From NCBI RefSeq assembly GCF_006381105.1, contig NZ_VDET01000002.1, positions 1,463,578 through 1,527,577 on the forward strand: a DNA stretch of 64,000 nucleotides. Direction: 5' to 3'. The position numbers were made by a program, and so were the translations under genes. This stretch comes from Flavicella sediminum. GTDB taxonomy: Bacteria; Bacteroidota; Bacteroidia; Flavobacteriales; Flavobacteriaceae. Positions 9,850-18,700 of this stretch are shown piece by piece (within the stretch, counting starts at the first letter, position 1; the number at the start of each line of letters is the position of its first letter). Below the pieces are notes generated by a model. It worked only from the letters and a program-made list of their open reading frames with translations. It was not told the DNA's origin and searched no databases.

Positions 9850-10677
9850 TTAAAATCCGTAATTGATTCCTAAACCAAAAACTTCTTTTACCTGGGCAGC
9901 GCTTATAGCATTGTCGTCATAAATGGTTTGGAAAGAAATATTAGTAGACATGTACTTGTTAATTTTCATAACAATGTTTAAGGTATAGTCAATATCTATA
10001 TTTTGAGCATCTTCTAAATAGTTAGAATACAGGTTTAAAATATTTTCAAAAGAAACATTTTTTACCACCTCATATTTTGAGTATACATTTACACTTGCCC
10101 CTAGTTCTTTGCGAGAAGTTTCTCCTTGAGCCACACCAAACGCCGATTCGGTTTCTGTAAATTGTCCGTCAACCATAATTAATTTTCCGGTTACGGGTGC
10201 AATATTTAATTTAAAAGTAGCGGAGGGTTTGTACAACATACCCAAACCAGTTTGTAAATAAGCTGGCGACATAAAATGAGAAATGTAAGCTCCATCTTTA
10301 TTTTCACCTCTGTCAAATTGTGTTTTAAAGTTTACAATTCCAGAGTAAAACCAGTGTCCACTTGCTTTTTTACCCACAATAGAATTGAATTCTAATCGGT
10401 CATCAGATTTTGTGATGTCGTCACCTTTAATTTTTGTCAATCCGTAAGCAGCAGACAATCTATTGTCCCAGCTCCAGTCGTTTTTACTGTAGTTAAATTC
10501 ATAGGCAAAATTTACGTTTCCAGCAATATTAGAAGTTCCCCCTCCAAGCCATTCATTGTTAAAGGCAGATTGGTTGAATAATAAATTGATGTTTCCTTTT
10601 TTCGTCCAATTAGACTTTTCTTGAGCATAGCTAAGGCTAGTTAAAATTAACAAGCTAGCAAGGATTAATTTTCTCAT
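9850..10677 (-). CDS. DUF3078 outer-membrane beta-barrel-like protein
   Basis: A 275-residue protein with a signal peptide (MRKLILASLLILTSLSYAQ), then alternating amphipathic beta strands rich in Tyr/Asn/Trp, ending in an aromatic residue (GLGINYGF) as outer-membrane barrels do. The opening WTKKGNINLLFNQSAFNNEWLGGGTSNIAGNVN is the conserved start of the DUF3078 family, which is widespread in Bacteroidetes and without known function. It is a single gene with its own promoter upstream (10710-10738) and a shared terminator downstream. Confidence 0.85.
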   Translation of the reverse strand: MRKLILASLLILTSLSYAQEKSNWTKKGNINLLFNQSAFNNEWLGGGTSNIAGNVNFAYEFNYSKNDWSWDNRLSAAYGLTKIKGDDITKSDDRLEFNSIVGKKASGHWFYSGIVNFKTQFDRGENKDGAYISHFMSPAYLQTGLGMLYKPSATFKLNIAPVTGKLIMVDGQFTETESAFGVAQGETSRKELGASVNVYSKYEVVKNVSFENILNLYSNYLEDAQNIDIDYTLNIVMKINKYMSTNISFQTIYDDNAISAAQVKEVFGLGINYGF

Positions 10678-10709
10678 AATAAGTAAATACTTTTTGTTAA
10701 ATTATTTGG

Positions 10710-10738
10710 CAAAAATAGACTTTTCAATAAAAATACAA
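10710..10738 (-). promoter_or_regulatory. Bacteroidetes-type promoter for the DUF3078 gene
   Basis: On the minus strand: TTG (10738-10736), an 18-nt spacer, TATTTTTG (10717-10710, matching TAnnTTTG). The start codon is 33 bases downstream of the -7 box. Confidence 0.6.
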
Positions 10739-10790
10739 TCTAAATATATGTTTACGAAATTTTTTAGATAAAGTGAAAAGCTATTTTGCA

Positions 10791-10837
10791 AAAAAAAACT
10801 TGATTTGACCTAATTTTTAGGTTAACTCAAGTTTTTT
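10791..10837 (-). terminator. Terminator downstream of the DUF2480 gene
   Basis: A long, slightly imperfect inverted repeat (ACTTGA...TTGACCTAA paired with TTAGGTTAA...TCAAGT) flanked by A and T runs. It lies 28 bases beyond the DUF2480 stop on the minus strand. Confidence 0.75.
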
Positions 10838-10864
10838 GTTATCAGTGATTTTTAATGCTAGAAA

Positions 10865-11371
10865 TTATTTTTTCTTTTTATACAAAGGTACTGTTGAGCA
10901 AGCTTCACCGTACATAATGTTATTGGCCACGGGCACTAAACATTGAATAAGGTAAGTGTACGCACTTTCTGGAATCGGTTTGTTGGCGCAACCTTTAATA
11001 ATTACTGGTAGATTTTGGTAGCTAGAGAAATCCATTTTAGAAATTACTTCTTGAAAAATGCTGTTTTCTAAAAGTTCCAAATCGCCAACAATAATTTTTT
11101 TAGCAAAAGGAGCTGCTCTTGTTGTAATTAGGAGGTATGCCCAAGAAGGAATGATAGCATCGGCACTGCAGGTTAATGCAACAAAACTATCTTGTAAAGT
11201 ACTCCAATCATACGCATCAATTGAAGCTCTAAAGTCTTTTTCTTTCAAAATTAACTCCTGAAAAAGCCATTGTTTGATATCAAAAACAACACGTTTTCCT
11301 TCAGGATAAAAATCTTCAAGATCAATGGTTTTTAATTTGCTATTGGCTACTTTGTTTATTATTTCTTCCAT
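10865..11371 (-). CDS. DUF2480 family protein
   Basis: A 168-residue cytoplasmic protein with no signal peptide or membrane segment. The sequence (NSKLKTIDLEDFYP, VFDIKQWLFQELILKEKDFR, VALTCSADAIIPSWAYLL, VIIKGCANKPIPESAY) is that of DUF2480, a Bacteroidetes family of unknown function with conserved Cys residues. It lies downstream of the sufE and sufT-like genes on the same strand (65-base gap to sufT), an arrangement that suggests a link with Fe-S cluster assembly. That link is inferred from position only. Confidence 0.8.
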   Translation of the reverse strand: MEEIINKVANSKLKTIDLEDFYPEGKRVVFDIKQWLFQELILKEKDFRASIDAYDWSTLQDSFVALTCSADAIIPSWAYLLITTRAAPFAKKIIVGDLELLENSIFQEVISKMDFSSYQNLPVIIKGCANKPIPESAYTYLIQCLVPVANNIMYGEACSTVPLYKKKK

Positions 11372-11374
11372 ACT

Positions 11375-11848
11375 AAATAAGTTTTTAGTGTTTAATTTTT
11401 AGTTTTAAGTTGAAATAAAACTATTGCAACACGCAACTATAGGAATCCTAATTCTAATTTAGCTTCTTCACTCATCATGTCTTGTGTCCAAGTAGGGTCA
11501 AAAGTAATTTCAACTTCTGCATTGTCAATTTCTTCCAATTCTTCAATTTTGTCTTCCACTTCTTTTGGTAAAGTTTCGGCAACTGGACAGTTTGGAGATG
11601 TCAAAGTCATTAAAATTTTAGCTTCTTTATTATCGCTTACCATCACATCATAAATTAAACCTAATTCGTAGATGTCTACTGGTATTTCAGGGTCAAAAAT
11701 AGTTTTTAAAACTTGTACAATTTTTTCTCCTATATCTGTAATTTCTTGATTTTCCATGTTCTGTTATTTAGAATGGTTCAAAGATACGATTTACAATTAT
11801 TATAAATAAGTTTTTAGTTTTGAATGTTTAGTTCTAAGTTGAAATAAA
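11375..11848. repeat. Diverged direct repeat of about 45 bp flanking the sufT-like gene
   Basis: The segment 11375-11418 (AAATAAGTTTTTAG ... AAGTTGAAATAAA) recurs in the same orientation, with substitutions, at 11804-11848. The two copies sit on either side of the sufT-like gene. They are A/T-rich and non-coding, and carry no transposase or inverted ends. Confidence 0.5.
11437..11757 (-). CDS. SufT-like Fe-S assembly protein (DUF59/MIP18 family)
   Basis: A 106-residue single-domain DUF59 protein. Family hallmarks: VLKTIFDPEIPVDIYELGLIYDV (15-37) and the hyper-reactive Cys in LTSPNCPVAE (C57). SufT/MIP18 proteins assist maturation or delivery of Fe-S clusters. The gene lies 150 bases downstream of sufE on the same strand; the core sufBCDS genes are not in the window. 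A TAnnTTTG box on the minus strand (TATCTTTG at 11786-11779), without a clear TTG partner, may give the gene its own start. Confidence 0.85.
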   Translation of the reverse strand: MENQEITDIGEKIVQVLKTIFDPEIPVDIYELGLIYDVMVSDNKEAKILMTLTSPNCPVAETLPKEVEDKIEELEEIDNAEVEITFDPTWTQDMMSEEAKLELGFL

Positions 11849-11854
11849 TATTTT

Positions 11855-11903
11855 ACTCAATACTCAATACTCAATACTCAATACTCAATACTCAATACTC
11901 AAT
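11855..11903. repeat. Heptanucleotide tandem repeat, ACTCAAT x 7
   Basis: Seven perfect head-to-tail copies of ACTCAAT (49 bp), ending 4 bases short of the sufE stop codon (minus strand), in the gap between sufE and the sufT-like gene. It is in the transcribed spacer if the two genes share an mRNA. A perfect array suggests recent slippage. Confidence 0.95.
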
Positions 11904-11907
11904 TGTC

Positions 11908-12333
11908 CTATTGATTCATTTTCATTTGAAAACCTAAGGCGTACAATTTTATTTTTTTGATCATAGATACCAAACCATTGGCTCTGGTAGCTGATAAATG
12001 TTCTTTCAAACCAATTTTATCAATAAAGTCCATATCGGCTTCAATAATATCTGAAGGTTGCTGGTTGTTAAACACTCTTAAAAGCAGTGCTACAATCCCT
12101 TTTGTTAGAATAGCATCGCTATCTGCTGTGAAAATTAAATTGTCATTTTCAATTTCTGAATGCAACCACACTTTAGATTGGCAACCTTTGATCAGGTTTT
12201 CATCTATTTTAAAAGCTTCATCTATAATAGGTAAGGACTTTCCAAGGTCAATTATATACTCGTATCGTTCCATCCAATCATCAAACATTTCAAACTCCTC
12301 AATAATTTCTTCTTGTATTTCTTTGATAGTCAT
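11908..12333 (-). CDS. sufE: Cysteine desulfuration protein SufE
   Basis: A 141-residue protein matching SufE in length and motifs: IIDLGKSLP near 28-35 and the sulfur-accepting Cys in LIKGCQSKVWL (C51), then a typical helical C-terminus (GLKEHLSATRANGLVSMI). SufE takes persulfide sulfur from the SufS desulfurase and passes it to the SufBCD scaffold. It heads a minus-strand cluster with sufT-like and DUF2480 genes and has a full promoter upstream (12382-12413). Confidence 0.93.
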   Translation of the reverse strand: MTIKEIQEEIIEEFEMFDDWMERYEYIIDLGKSLPIIDEAFKIDENLIKGCQSKVWLHSEIENDNLIFTADSDAILTKGIVALLLRVFNNQQPSDIIEADMDFIDKIGLKEHLSATRANGLVSMIKKIKLYALGFQMKMNQ

Positions 12334-12351
12334 TTTTTAAACTTATTTTTG
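12322..12351 (+). promoter_or_regulatory. Possible plus-strand promoter toward the PfkB kinase gene
   Basis: TTTG (12322-12325), an 18-nt spacer, TATTTTTG (12344-12351), overlapping the sufE start region. It would give a leader of about 170 bases containing the hairpin at 12501-12518. Confidence 0.4.
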
Positions 12352-12381
12352 CACTGTCTTAAACAATGCTTTTGTCAGGTA

Positions 12382-12413
12382 CAAAAATAGAGATAAAATT
12401 TTATCTATAGCAA
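12382..12413 (-). promoter_or_regulatory. Bacteroidetes-type promoter for sufE
   Basis: On the minus strand: TTG (12413-12411), a 21-nt spacer, TATTTTTG (12389-12382). It lies 49 bases upstream of the sufE ATG. Confidence 0.6.
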
Positions 12414-12500
12414 TGGATTAAGACATTCTTAAGCTTCCAAAATACAGTAAGGAAGTGAATATTAATTTATCGACTGATTTCGATAAGACTCAAAAAAAAC

Positions 12501-12518
12501 CGTCTCATAAAAGAGACG
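12501..12518 (+). promoter_or_regulatory. Small hairpin just upstream of the PfkB kinase start
   Basis: CGTCTC, loop ATAAAA, GAGACG. It ends 12 bases before the ATG at 12531, preceded by an A run. No T run follows, so it is not a terminator; it could affect ribosome access or mRNA stability. Confidence 0.4.
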
Positions 12519-12530
12519 TTCATAAGAATT

Positions 12531-13460
12531 ATGAGCAAACTGTTAATAGTAGGAACGGTAGCATTTGATGCTATTGAAACTCCTTTCGGGAAAACAGACA
12601 AAATATTAGGAGGTGCCGCGACTTATATCGGACTTTCAGCTTCTAATTTTAACATTCAATCAGGTATTGTTTCAGTAGTAGGAGGAGATTTTCCAGAAGA
12701 ATACCTTACTATGTTAAACAATAAAAATGTTGATACGGAAGGAATTGAAATTGTAAAAGAAGGAAAAACTTTTTTCTGGAGTGGTAAATATCACAACGAT
12801 ATGAATTCCAGAGATACCTTGATTACAGAACTAAATGTTTTAGAACATTTCAATCCTGTAGTTCCTCAAAAATTTAAAAATTCAGAAATAGTTTTATTAG
12901 GAAACTTGCACCCTTTGGTACAAAATGCTGTTTTAGAACAAATGGAAACAAAACCAAAATTAGTGGTTTTAGATACCATGAATTTTTGGATGGATATTGC
13001 ATTGCCTGAATTAATTGAGGTAATTAAAAAAGTAGATGTCATTACCATTAATGATGAAGAGGCTAGACAGTTAAGTGGAGAATATTCATTACGAGTAGCT
13101 GCTAGAAAAATTCAAGAAATGGGACCTAAGTATGTGGTAATTAAAAAAGGAGAACACGGAGCTTTGTTGTTTAACGATGATCAAGTTTTCTTTGCACCTG
13201 CTTTGCCTTTAGAAGAAGTTTTTGACCCAACAGGGGCAGGCGATACTTTTGCAGGAGGATTTGCAGGATATTTAGCAAAAACAAAAGATATTTCTTTTGA
13301 AAACATGAAAAATGCAGTTGTTTATGGTTCTAATTTGGCTTCTTTTTGTGTAGAGAAATTTGGAACAGAGCGCATGCAAACTATAACAAAAGAAGAAATT
13401 TACGATCGCTTAGAACAATTCAAAGAATTGACACAATACGAAATGTCAATTTCTAACTAA
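12531..13460 (+). CDS. PfkB-family sugar/nucleoside kinase
   Basis: A 309-residue ribokinase-fold kinase. Seen: an N-terminal substrate-side glycine motif (LGGAATYIGLSAS, near 26-38), the NDEEA motif near 180, and the PfkB signature with catalytic Asp, DPTGAGDTFAGGF (about 232-244). It is cytoplasmic. The gene precedes a purF-like gene in the same direction (73-base gap), so a purine/ribose-related substrate is possible, but the substrate cannot be read from the sequence. Confidence 0.85.
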   Translation: MSKLLIVGTVAFDAIETPFGKTDKILGGAATYIGLSASNFNIQSGIVSVVGGDFPEEYLTMLNNKNVDTEGIEIVKEGKTFFWSGKYHNDMNSRDTLITELNVLEHFNPVVPQKFKNSEIVLLGNLHPLVQNAVLEQMETKPKLVVLDTMNFWMDIALPELIEVIKKVDVITINDEEARQLSGEYSLRVAARKIQEMGPKYVVIKKGEHGALLFNDDQVFFAPALPLEEVFDPTGAGDTFAGGFAGYLAKTKDISFENMKNAVVYGSNLASFCVEKFGTERMQTITKEEIYDRLEQFKELTQYEMSISN

Positions 13461-13533
13461 GTAAGTATTAAAGTCTTATAACGACAATAGATATACATTA
13501 ATTTTTACAAAATTTTGTAATTAACTTTAAATT

Positions 13534-15429
13534 ATGAGTGACGCTATCAAACATGAATGTGGTATTGCAATGGTTCGTTTATTAAAACCATTGGAGTATT
13601 ATAAAGAGAAGTACGGAACTGCATTCTACGGAATTAACAAAATGTATTTGTTAATGGAAAAGCAACACAATCGCGGACAAGATGGTGCTGGTTTTGCAAG
13701 TGTAAAATTTAATGCCAGTCCTGGTTCTCGCTATATCAGCAGAGTGCGTTCTAATCAAGCGCAACCAATTCAAGATATTTTTGCTCAAATTAACGATCGT
13801 TTAAGCAAAGGTTTAAATGAAAATCCTGATAAGAAAGACGACGTTGCTTGGCAAGAAGAAAATCTTCCTTACATCGGGAATTTGTTTTTAGGACATGTTC
13901 GTTATGGAACTTCAGGAGGAAACAGCATAGAAAGTGTGCATCCTTTTTTACGTCAAAGTAACTGGAGACACAAAAACTTAATAGTTGCGGGTAATTTTAA
14001 TATGACCAATTCTTCGCAATTGTTAGAAGAGTTAATTGAGCTTGGACAGCATCCTAAAGAAAGTACAGATACCGTTACGGTAATGGAAAAAATTGGGCAC
14101 TTTTTAGACGATCAAGTGGAAGGTTTGTACCAAGATTTAAAAGCGAATGTTAGTAAAAAAGATGCTTCGCCATTAATTGCAGAAAAAGTAGACTTACAAA
14201 AAATACTTAAAAGAGCTGCCAAAAGTTTTGATGGTGGTTATGCTATGGCCGGTTTGTTAGGGCATGGAGATTCTTTTGTTTTAAGAGATCCTGCCGGAAT
14301 TAGACCTACTTTTTATTACCAAGATGATGAGGTTTTAGTTGTAGCTTCTGAAAGACCTGTGATACAAACTGTATTCAATGTGCCTTTAGAATCTGTAAAG
14401 GAATTAGAGCCTGGACATGCATTGATAGCGAAAAAATCAGGACATATTTCTGTACAACCTGTATTGGATCAATTGCCTAAAAAGTCGTGTTCTTTTGAAA
14501 GAATTTATTTCTCCAGAGGGTCTGATGCAGATATTTACAAAGAACGTAAAAAATTAGGAAAAACTGTTTTCCCTGAGATTTTAAAGAAAATAGATAACGA
14601 TATTTCAAATACGGTATTCTCGTATATTCCGAACACGGCAGAAACTTCATTTTACGGAATGAGTGAAGCTGCTGAAGATTTCTTAAATCAGCAAAAATTA
14701 GGAAAAATTTTAAAAGGGAAACGTAATATTTCTGCAGAAGAATTAAATGTGATTCTTTCTGAAAGACCTCGAATTGAAAAAATTGCGGTTAAAGATGTAA
14801 AACTAAGAACGTTTATCGCCGACGATAACAGTCGTGATGATTTAGTGGAGCATGTGTATGACATTACTTACGGAGTGGTAAAGCCAAATGATAACTTGGT
14901 AATAATTGATGATAGTATTGTAAGAGGTACAACATTAAAGAAAAGTATCATTAAAATACTAGATCGCTTAAAACCGAAGAAAATTGTCATTGTTTCTTCA
15001 GCACCGCAAATTCGTTACCCAGATTGTTACGGAATTGACATGGCTAAAATCGGTGATTTTATTGCTTTTAGAGCGGCATTGGAATTATTGAAAGATACAG
15101 ATCAATACCATATTGTGAATGATGTGTACACAAAATGTTTGAAACAGAGAATTAGAGAAGATGCTGGAATTCAGAATTTTGTTAAAGAAATTTATGCACC
15201 TTTTTCGGCAGTTCAAATTTCTGATAAAATTGCAGAAATGCTAAAAACATCTGAAATTAAAGCAGACGTACAAGTAATTTTCCAAACTATTGAAGGCCTG
15301 CACGAAGCATGTCCAGATCATTTAGGTGATTGGTATTTTACAGGAGATTATCCTACAAATGGAGGTAAACGTGTAGTAAATGAAGCGTTTATTAATTTCT
15401 ATGAAGGGAAAAACAAAAGAGCTTACTAA
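13534..15429 (+). CDS. Amidophosphoribosyltransferase-like protein (long PurF form)
   Basis: A 631-residue protein with a class-II glutamine amidotransferase domain and a C-terminal phosphoribosyltransferase domain. The nucleophile is most likely C9 in HECGIAM; other signs are NRGQDGAG, GHVRYGTSGG and a PRPP loop VIIDDSIVRGTTLKKS near 454-469. PurF transfers glutamine amide nitrogen to PRPP in the first step of purine synthesis. It is longer than the usual PurF of about 470-510 residues, with extra sequence in and after the amidotransferase domain. The nucleophile sits behind eight residues instead of directly after Met, so it needs a processed propeptide or differs from canonical PurF. A terminator follows. 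Confidence 0.82.
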   Translation: MSDAIKHECGIAMVRLLKPLEYYKEKYGTAFYGINKMYLLMEKQHNRGQDGAGFASVKFNASPGSRYISRVRSNQAQPIQDIFAQINDRLSKGLNENPDKKDDVAWQEENLPYIGNLFLGHVRYGTSGGNSIESVHPFLRQSNWRHKNLIVAGNFNMTNSSQLLEELIELGQHPKESTDTVTVMEKIGHFLDDQVEGLYQDLKANVSKKDASPLIAEKVDLQKILKRAAKSFDGGYAMAGLLGHGDSFVLRDPAGIRPTFYYQDDEVLVVASERPVIQTVFNVPLESVKELEPGHALIAKKSGHISVQPVLDQLPKKSCSFERIYFSRGSDADIYKERKKLGKTVFPEILKKIDNDISNTVFSYIPNTAETSFYGMSEAAEDFLNQQKLGKILKGKRNISAEELNVILSERPRIEKIAVKDVKLRTFIADDNSRDDLVEHVYDITYGVVKPNDNLVIIDDSIVRGTTLKKSIIKILDRLKPKKIVIVSSAPQIRYPDCYGIDMAKIGDFIAFRAALELLKDTDQYHIVNDVYTKCLKQRIREDAGIQNFVKEIYAPFSAVQISDKIAEMLKTSEIKADVQVIFQTIEGLHEACPDHLGDWYFTGDYPTNGGKRVVNEAFINFYEGKNKRAY

Positions 15430-15451
15430 GAATAAAAGTTTATAATTTAAT

Positions 15452-15484
15452 AAAAACCTTGTCATTTATGGCAAGGTTTTTTTT
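15452..15484 (+). terminator. Rho-independent terminator after the purF-like gene
   Basis: A 9-bp stem (AAAACCTTG with CAAGGTTTT), a 10-base loop and a T run. The 220 bases from here to the next gene show only A/T-rich sequence. Confidence 0.8.
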
Positions 15485-15708
15485 GTGTTTATATTTAAAA
15501 TTTAAAACATCTATTATCAGGAAATAAATATTTGAATACGTAATGTTTTATTTTTCAAATGTTTATACATTGTTGTTTATTGGTTTGAGACTTGAATTTT
15601 GACCAAGAAAAGTTTAATTTTACATTAAAAATTAAAGAAGATTATTTTTATAGTGTTCATAAGTTGCTAAAAACCAATCTACCCTAAGAGATTACAAATG
15701 ACAAAAAT

Positions 15709-18700
15709 ATGTTTAAAAAAATTACAGGAGTTTTTTTATGTTTTATCGCATTCTCAAATTTAAATGCCCAAGTAGACATTATCGATGAAGATTTTTCATC
15801 TGGATCTTTGCCTGCCGGTTGGAGTAACATTGACAATGGAAGTAGCCCAGCAGGAGATAAATGGGAATTTAACGATCCAGGAGGTCGAAATATTACGGCT
15901 GGAAATTTTTCTGGAAATTTTGCTATTTTAGATAGTGATAATTACGGCAGTGGAAATTCACAAGATGCAAGCCTAGAAACAAATAGTTTTAATACAAGTA
16001 CTTATGAGCTAGTAACCTTAGAATATGACTACCAATATAGAGATTACCAATCACCAGAATCTTGTGAGGTAGAAGTTTATAATGGAAGTACTTGGGTGTC
16101 TGTGGCAAGTTATACTACTAATTCTGGAGACAATTATGACTCGGCAACAAAGGTAACTTTAGATATTACAACGGCTGCTGGAGGAGCTTCAAACGCAAAA
16201 ATTAGATTTACTTATACAGGAGATTGGGACTGGTGGTGGGCCTTAGATAATATAAAAGTTACAGGAACTTTAGCAGATACTACATCATTGTATAGAGGGC
16301 CAGGTGGAATTGGAACTACTGATGGGTCTTCTAGTTTAGAATTATGGCTAAGAGGAGACAATGGTGTTACAAGCAATGGTAGTGATGTTGTAACTGCTTG
16401 GTTAGACAATAGTGGGAATGGAAATGATGTTTCTTTAATAGGAGGAAACCCTACGTATACTTCAGATATTAATAACCATGAAGTGATTTCTTTGGATGGG
16501 AATGATTATTTTCAAAGCGGAGTTGCTAGTAATACCAGCACAACTGCCTCGGTTTATTTTACAGGTACAATTACAGGTTATTCTGATACTTGGGCAGGTA
16601 TATTGTCTGGTTCTAAAAGTGGACAATTAGATTGGAACACAACAGATCATGTAGTTTTTTTAGATAGAAATAGTGGTTCAGATGATTTAGAGTCCTATAG
16701 AAATGGACAAAAATCTGCGATAACCGATGGGTTACTTGGATCTGGGGTGAAGATTATGAATTCTGAGTATGACGGGACCAATAATACAATAAGATTAGAT
16801 GGTACAGCAGGGACTTCTATAGCTTCTTCTGGTTCTTTTGATTTTAATTTAATTGGTATTGGGAAAAGAATTACAGAGAATAAATATACAATAGGAGATT
16901 ATGGTGAGGTTATTTATTATTCTGAAGATTTATCATTGGTAGAAAAAATTATTATTGAAAATTATTTGCAAGCCAAATACAACGGAACCTTATCGTCAAA
17001 TAATTTTTACAATGAAGATACCAATGGTGATTTTGATTATGATGTAGCAGGTATCGGACAGGCTACAGATGGTTCAAGGCATGATGATTCTCAAGGAACT
17101 GGAATTGTAAGAATTTACGATCCAAGTGCGATGGGGAATGATGAATATTTATTTTGGGGAAGAAATAACAAAACTGCTTTGAGTTTTGAAACAAATACAG
17201 ACAACTATAAAGAAAGACTGAATACCTTGTGGAGGGTCAGTAGAAGAAATAATCCTGGTACGGTAAGTATTATTTTTGATCTATCTGGTGTTGACCTTTC
17301 TGGGAAACAAGATTGTGCCGATTTGCAATTGGTTATAGATAACAATAGTGATTTATTAAGTCCTTCAAATACGTATACATTAACAGATCTTGGAAGTGGT
17401 TTCTATCAAGCAACTGGAGTAACTTTTGCCAACAATAGATACTTTAGTTTAGAATATCAAGATAAAATAGTAGTAGACGATACGCAATTTTATAATGGAT
17501 CAGGAGCATCCAATGTGCCAGATACTTCTGATGGCTGCTTTAAATTACTCGTAAAAAATACGGCAGATGGTACAATAAGTTTGACTGAAAATGCTGACGT
17601 TAGAGAAGTAGAAGTAGAAAGTGGAGGAAAATTGGTTTCAAATACAGGCATACGTTTGCGTGTTACGAATGGAATTCTAAACAATGGAGATATCCGAATG
17701 GTAGGAACTTCACAGCTGATTCAAACACATACAGGAACTTCTTTAAATACAGGTTCAGGCGATTTATATATAGATCAACAAGGAACTAATAATAGCATAT
17801 ATAGATACAATTATTGGTCTTCACCAGTAGCAAGTGGTACTGCAACTTACACAGTAGACGGTGTGATGAAAGATGGTAGTACGGTAACCTCGGCTTCTTC
17901 TTCGCCAGATGACATAAACTTTGTAACTGGTTTTAATGGAGATACCACAAGTCCAATTACAATTTCTAATTATTGGATTTACAAATACGACGTAAATTGG
18001 GCGTCCGTTTTAGATTCTGGTACCTTAGAAGTAGGTCAAGGGTATACAATGAAAGGTCCGGGTGCGGTGCAAGGATATACATTTGTTGGAACTCCAAATG
18101 ATGGTGATTATACCATTTCAGTTGTAGATGAAGATGCTGCACTGGTAGGAAATCCGTATCCATCAGCTTTAGACGCGGATGCTTTTATTACCTTAAATAG
18201 CCTTACTAATGGTATTATTGATGGCAGTATTTATTTTTGGGAACACAATGGAGAAGTTGATGGTACAGGAAATAATGGACACTATAAATCTGGCTACCAA
18301 GGTGGGTATGCTGTTAGAAATATTGGAGGAGGAGTTGCAGCAATAGCGCCAACAGGTATTGATGGTTTAGGGACAAGTAGTGGAGATGAACCGGGACAAT
18401 ACATTGCTATTGGACAAGGATTTTTTGTAAATGCGACGGGAACAGGTAATGTAGAATTTGAAAACTCTATGAGGGCTTTTCAAGAAGAAGATGATTCGAG
18501 TTCTATCTTTTTTAAATCTAAAAGGAAGTCAAAAAGTAGTGCTATTAAATCCAACTCAAAAAAATTACCTTCTTATCGTTTAGGTTTTGAGCATACAAAT
18601 AGCGAAGGACAATCAATAACGAGACAATTATTAGCGGTTTTTAAAGAAGGATTGACGGATGGTTATGACAATGGTTATGATAGTAGTATTTATGACTTGC

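Noticed and set aside
11375-11848. Insertion sequence around the sufT-like gene
   Set aside because: No transposase, terminal inverted repeats or target duplication; only diverged A/T-rich direct repeats.
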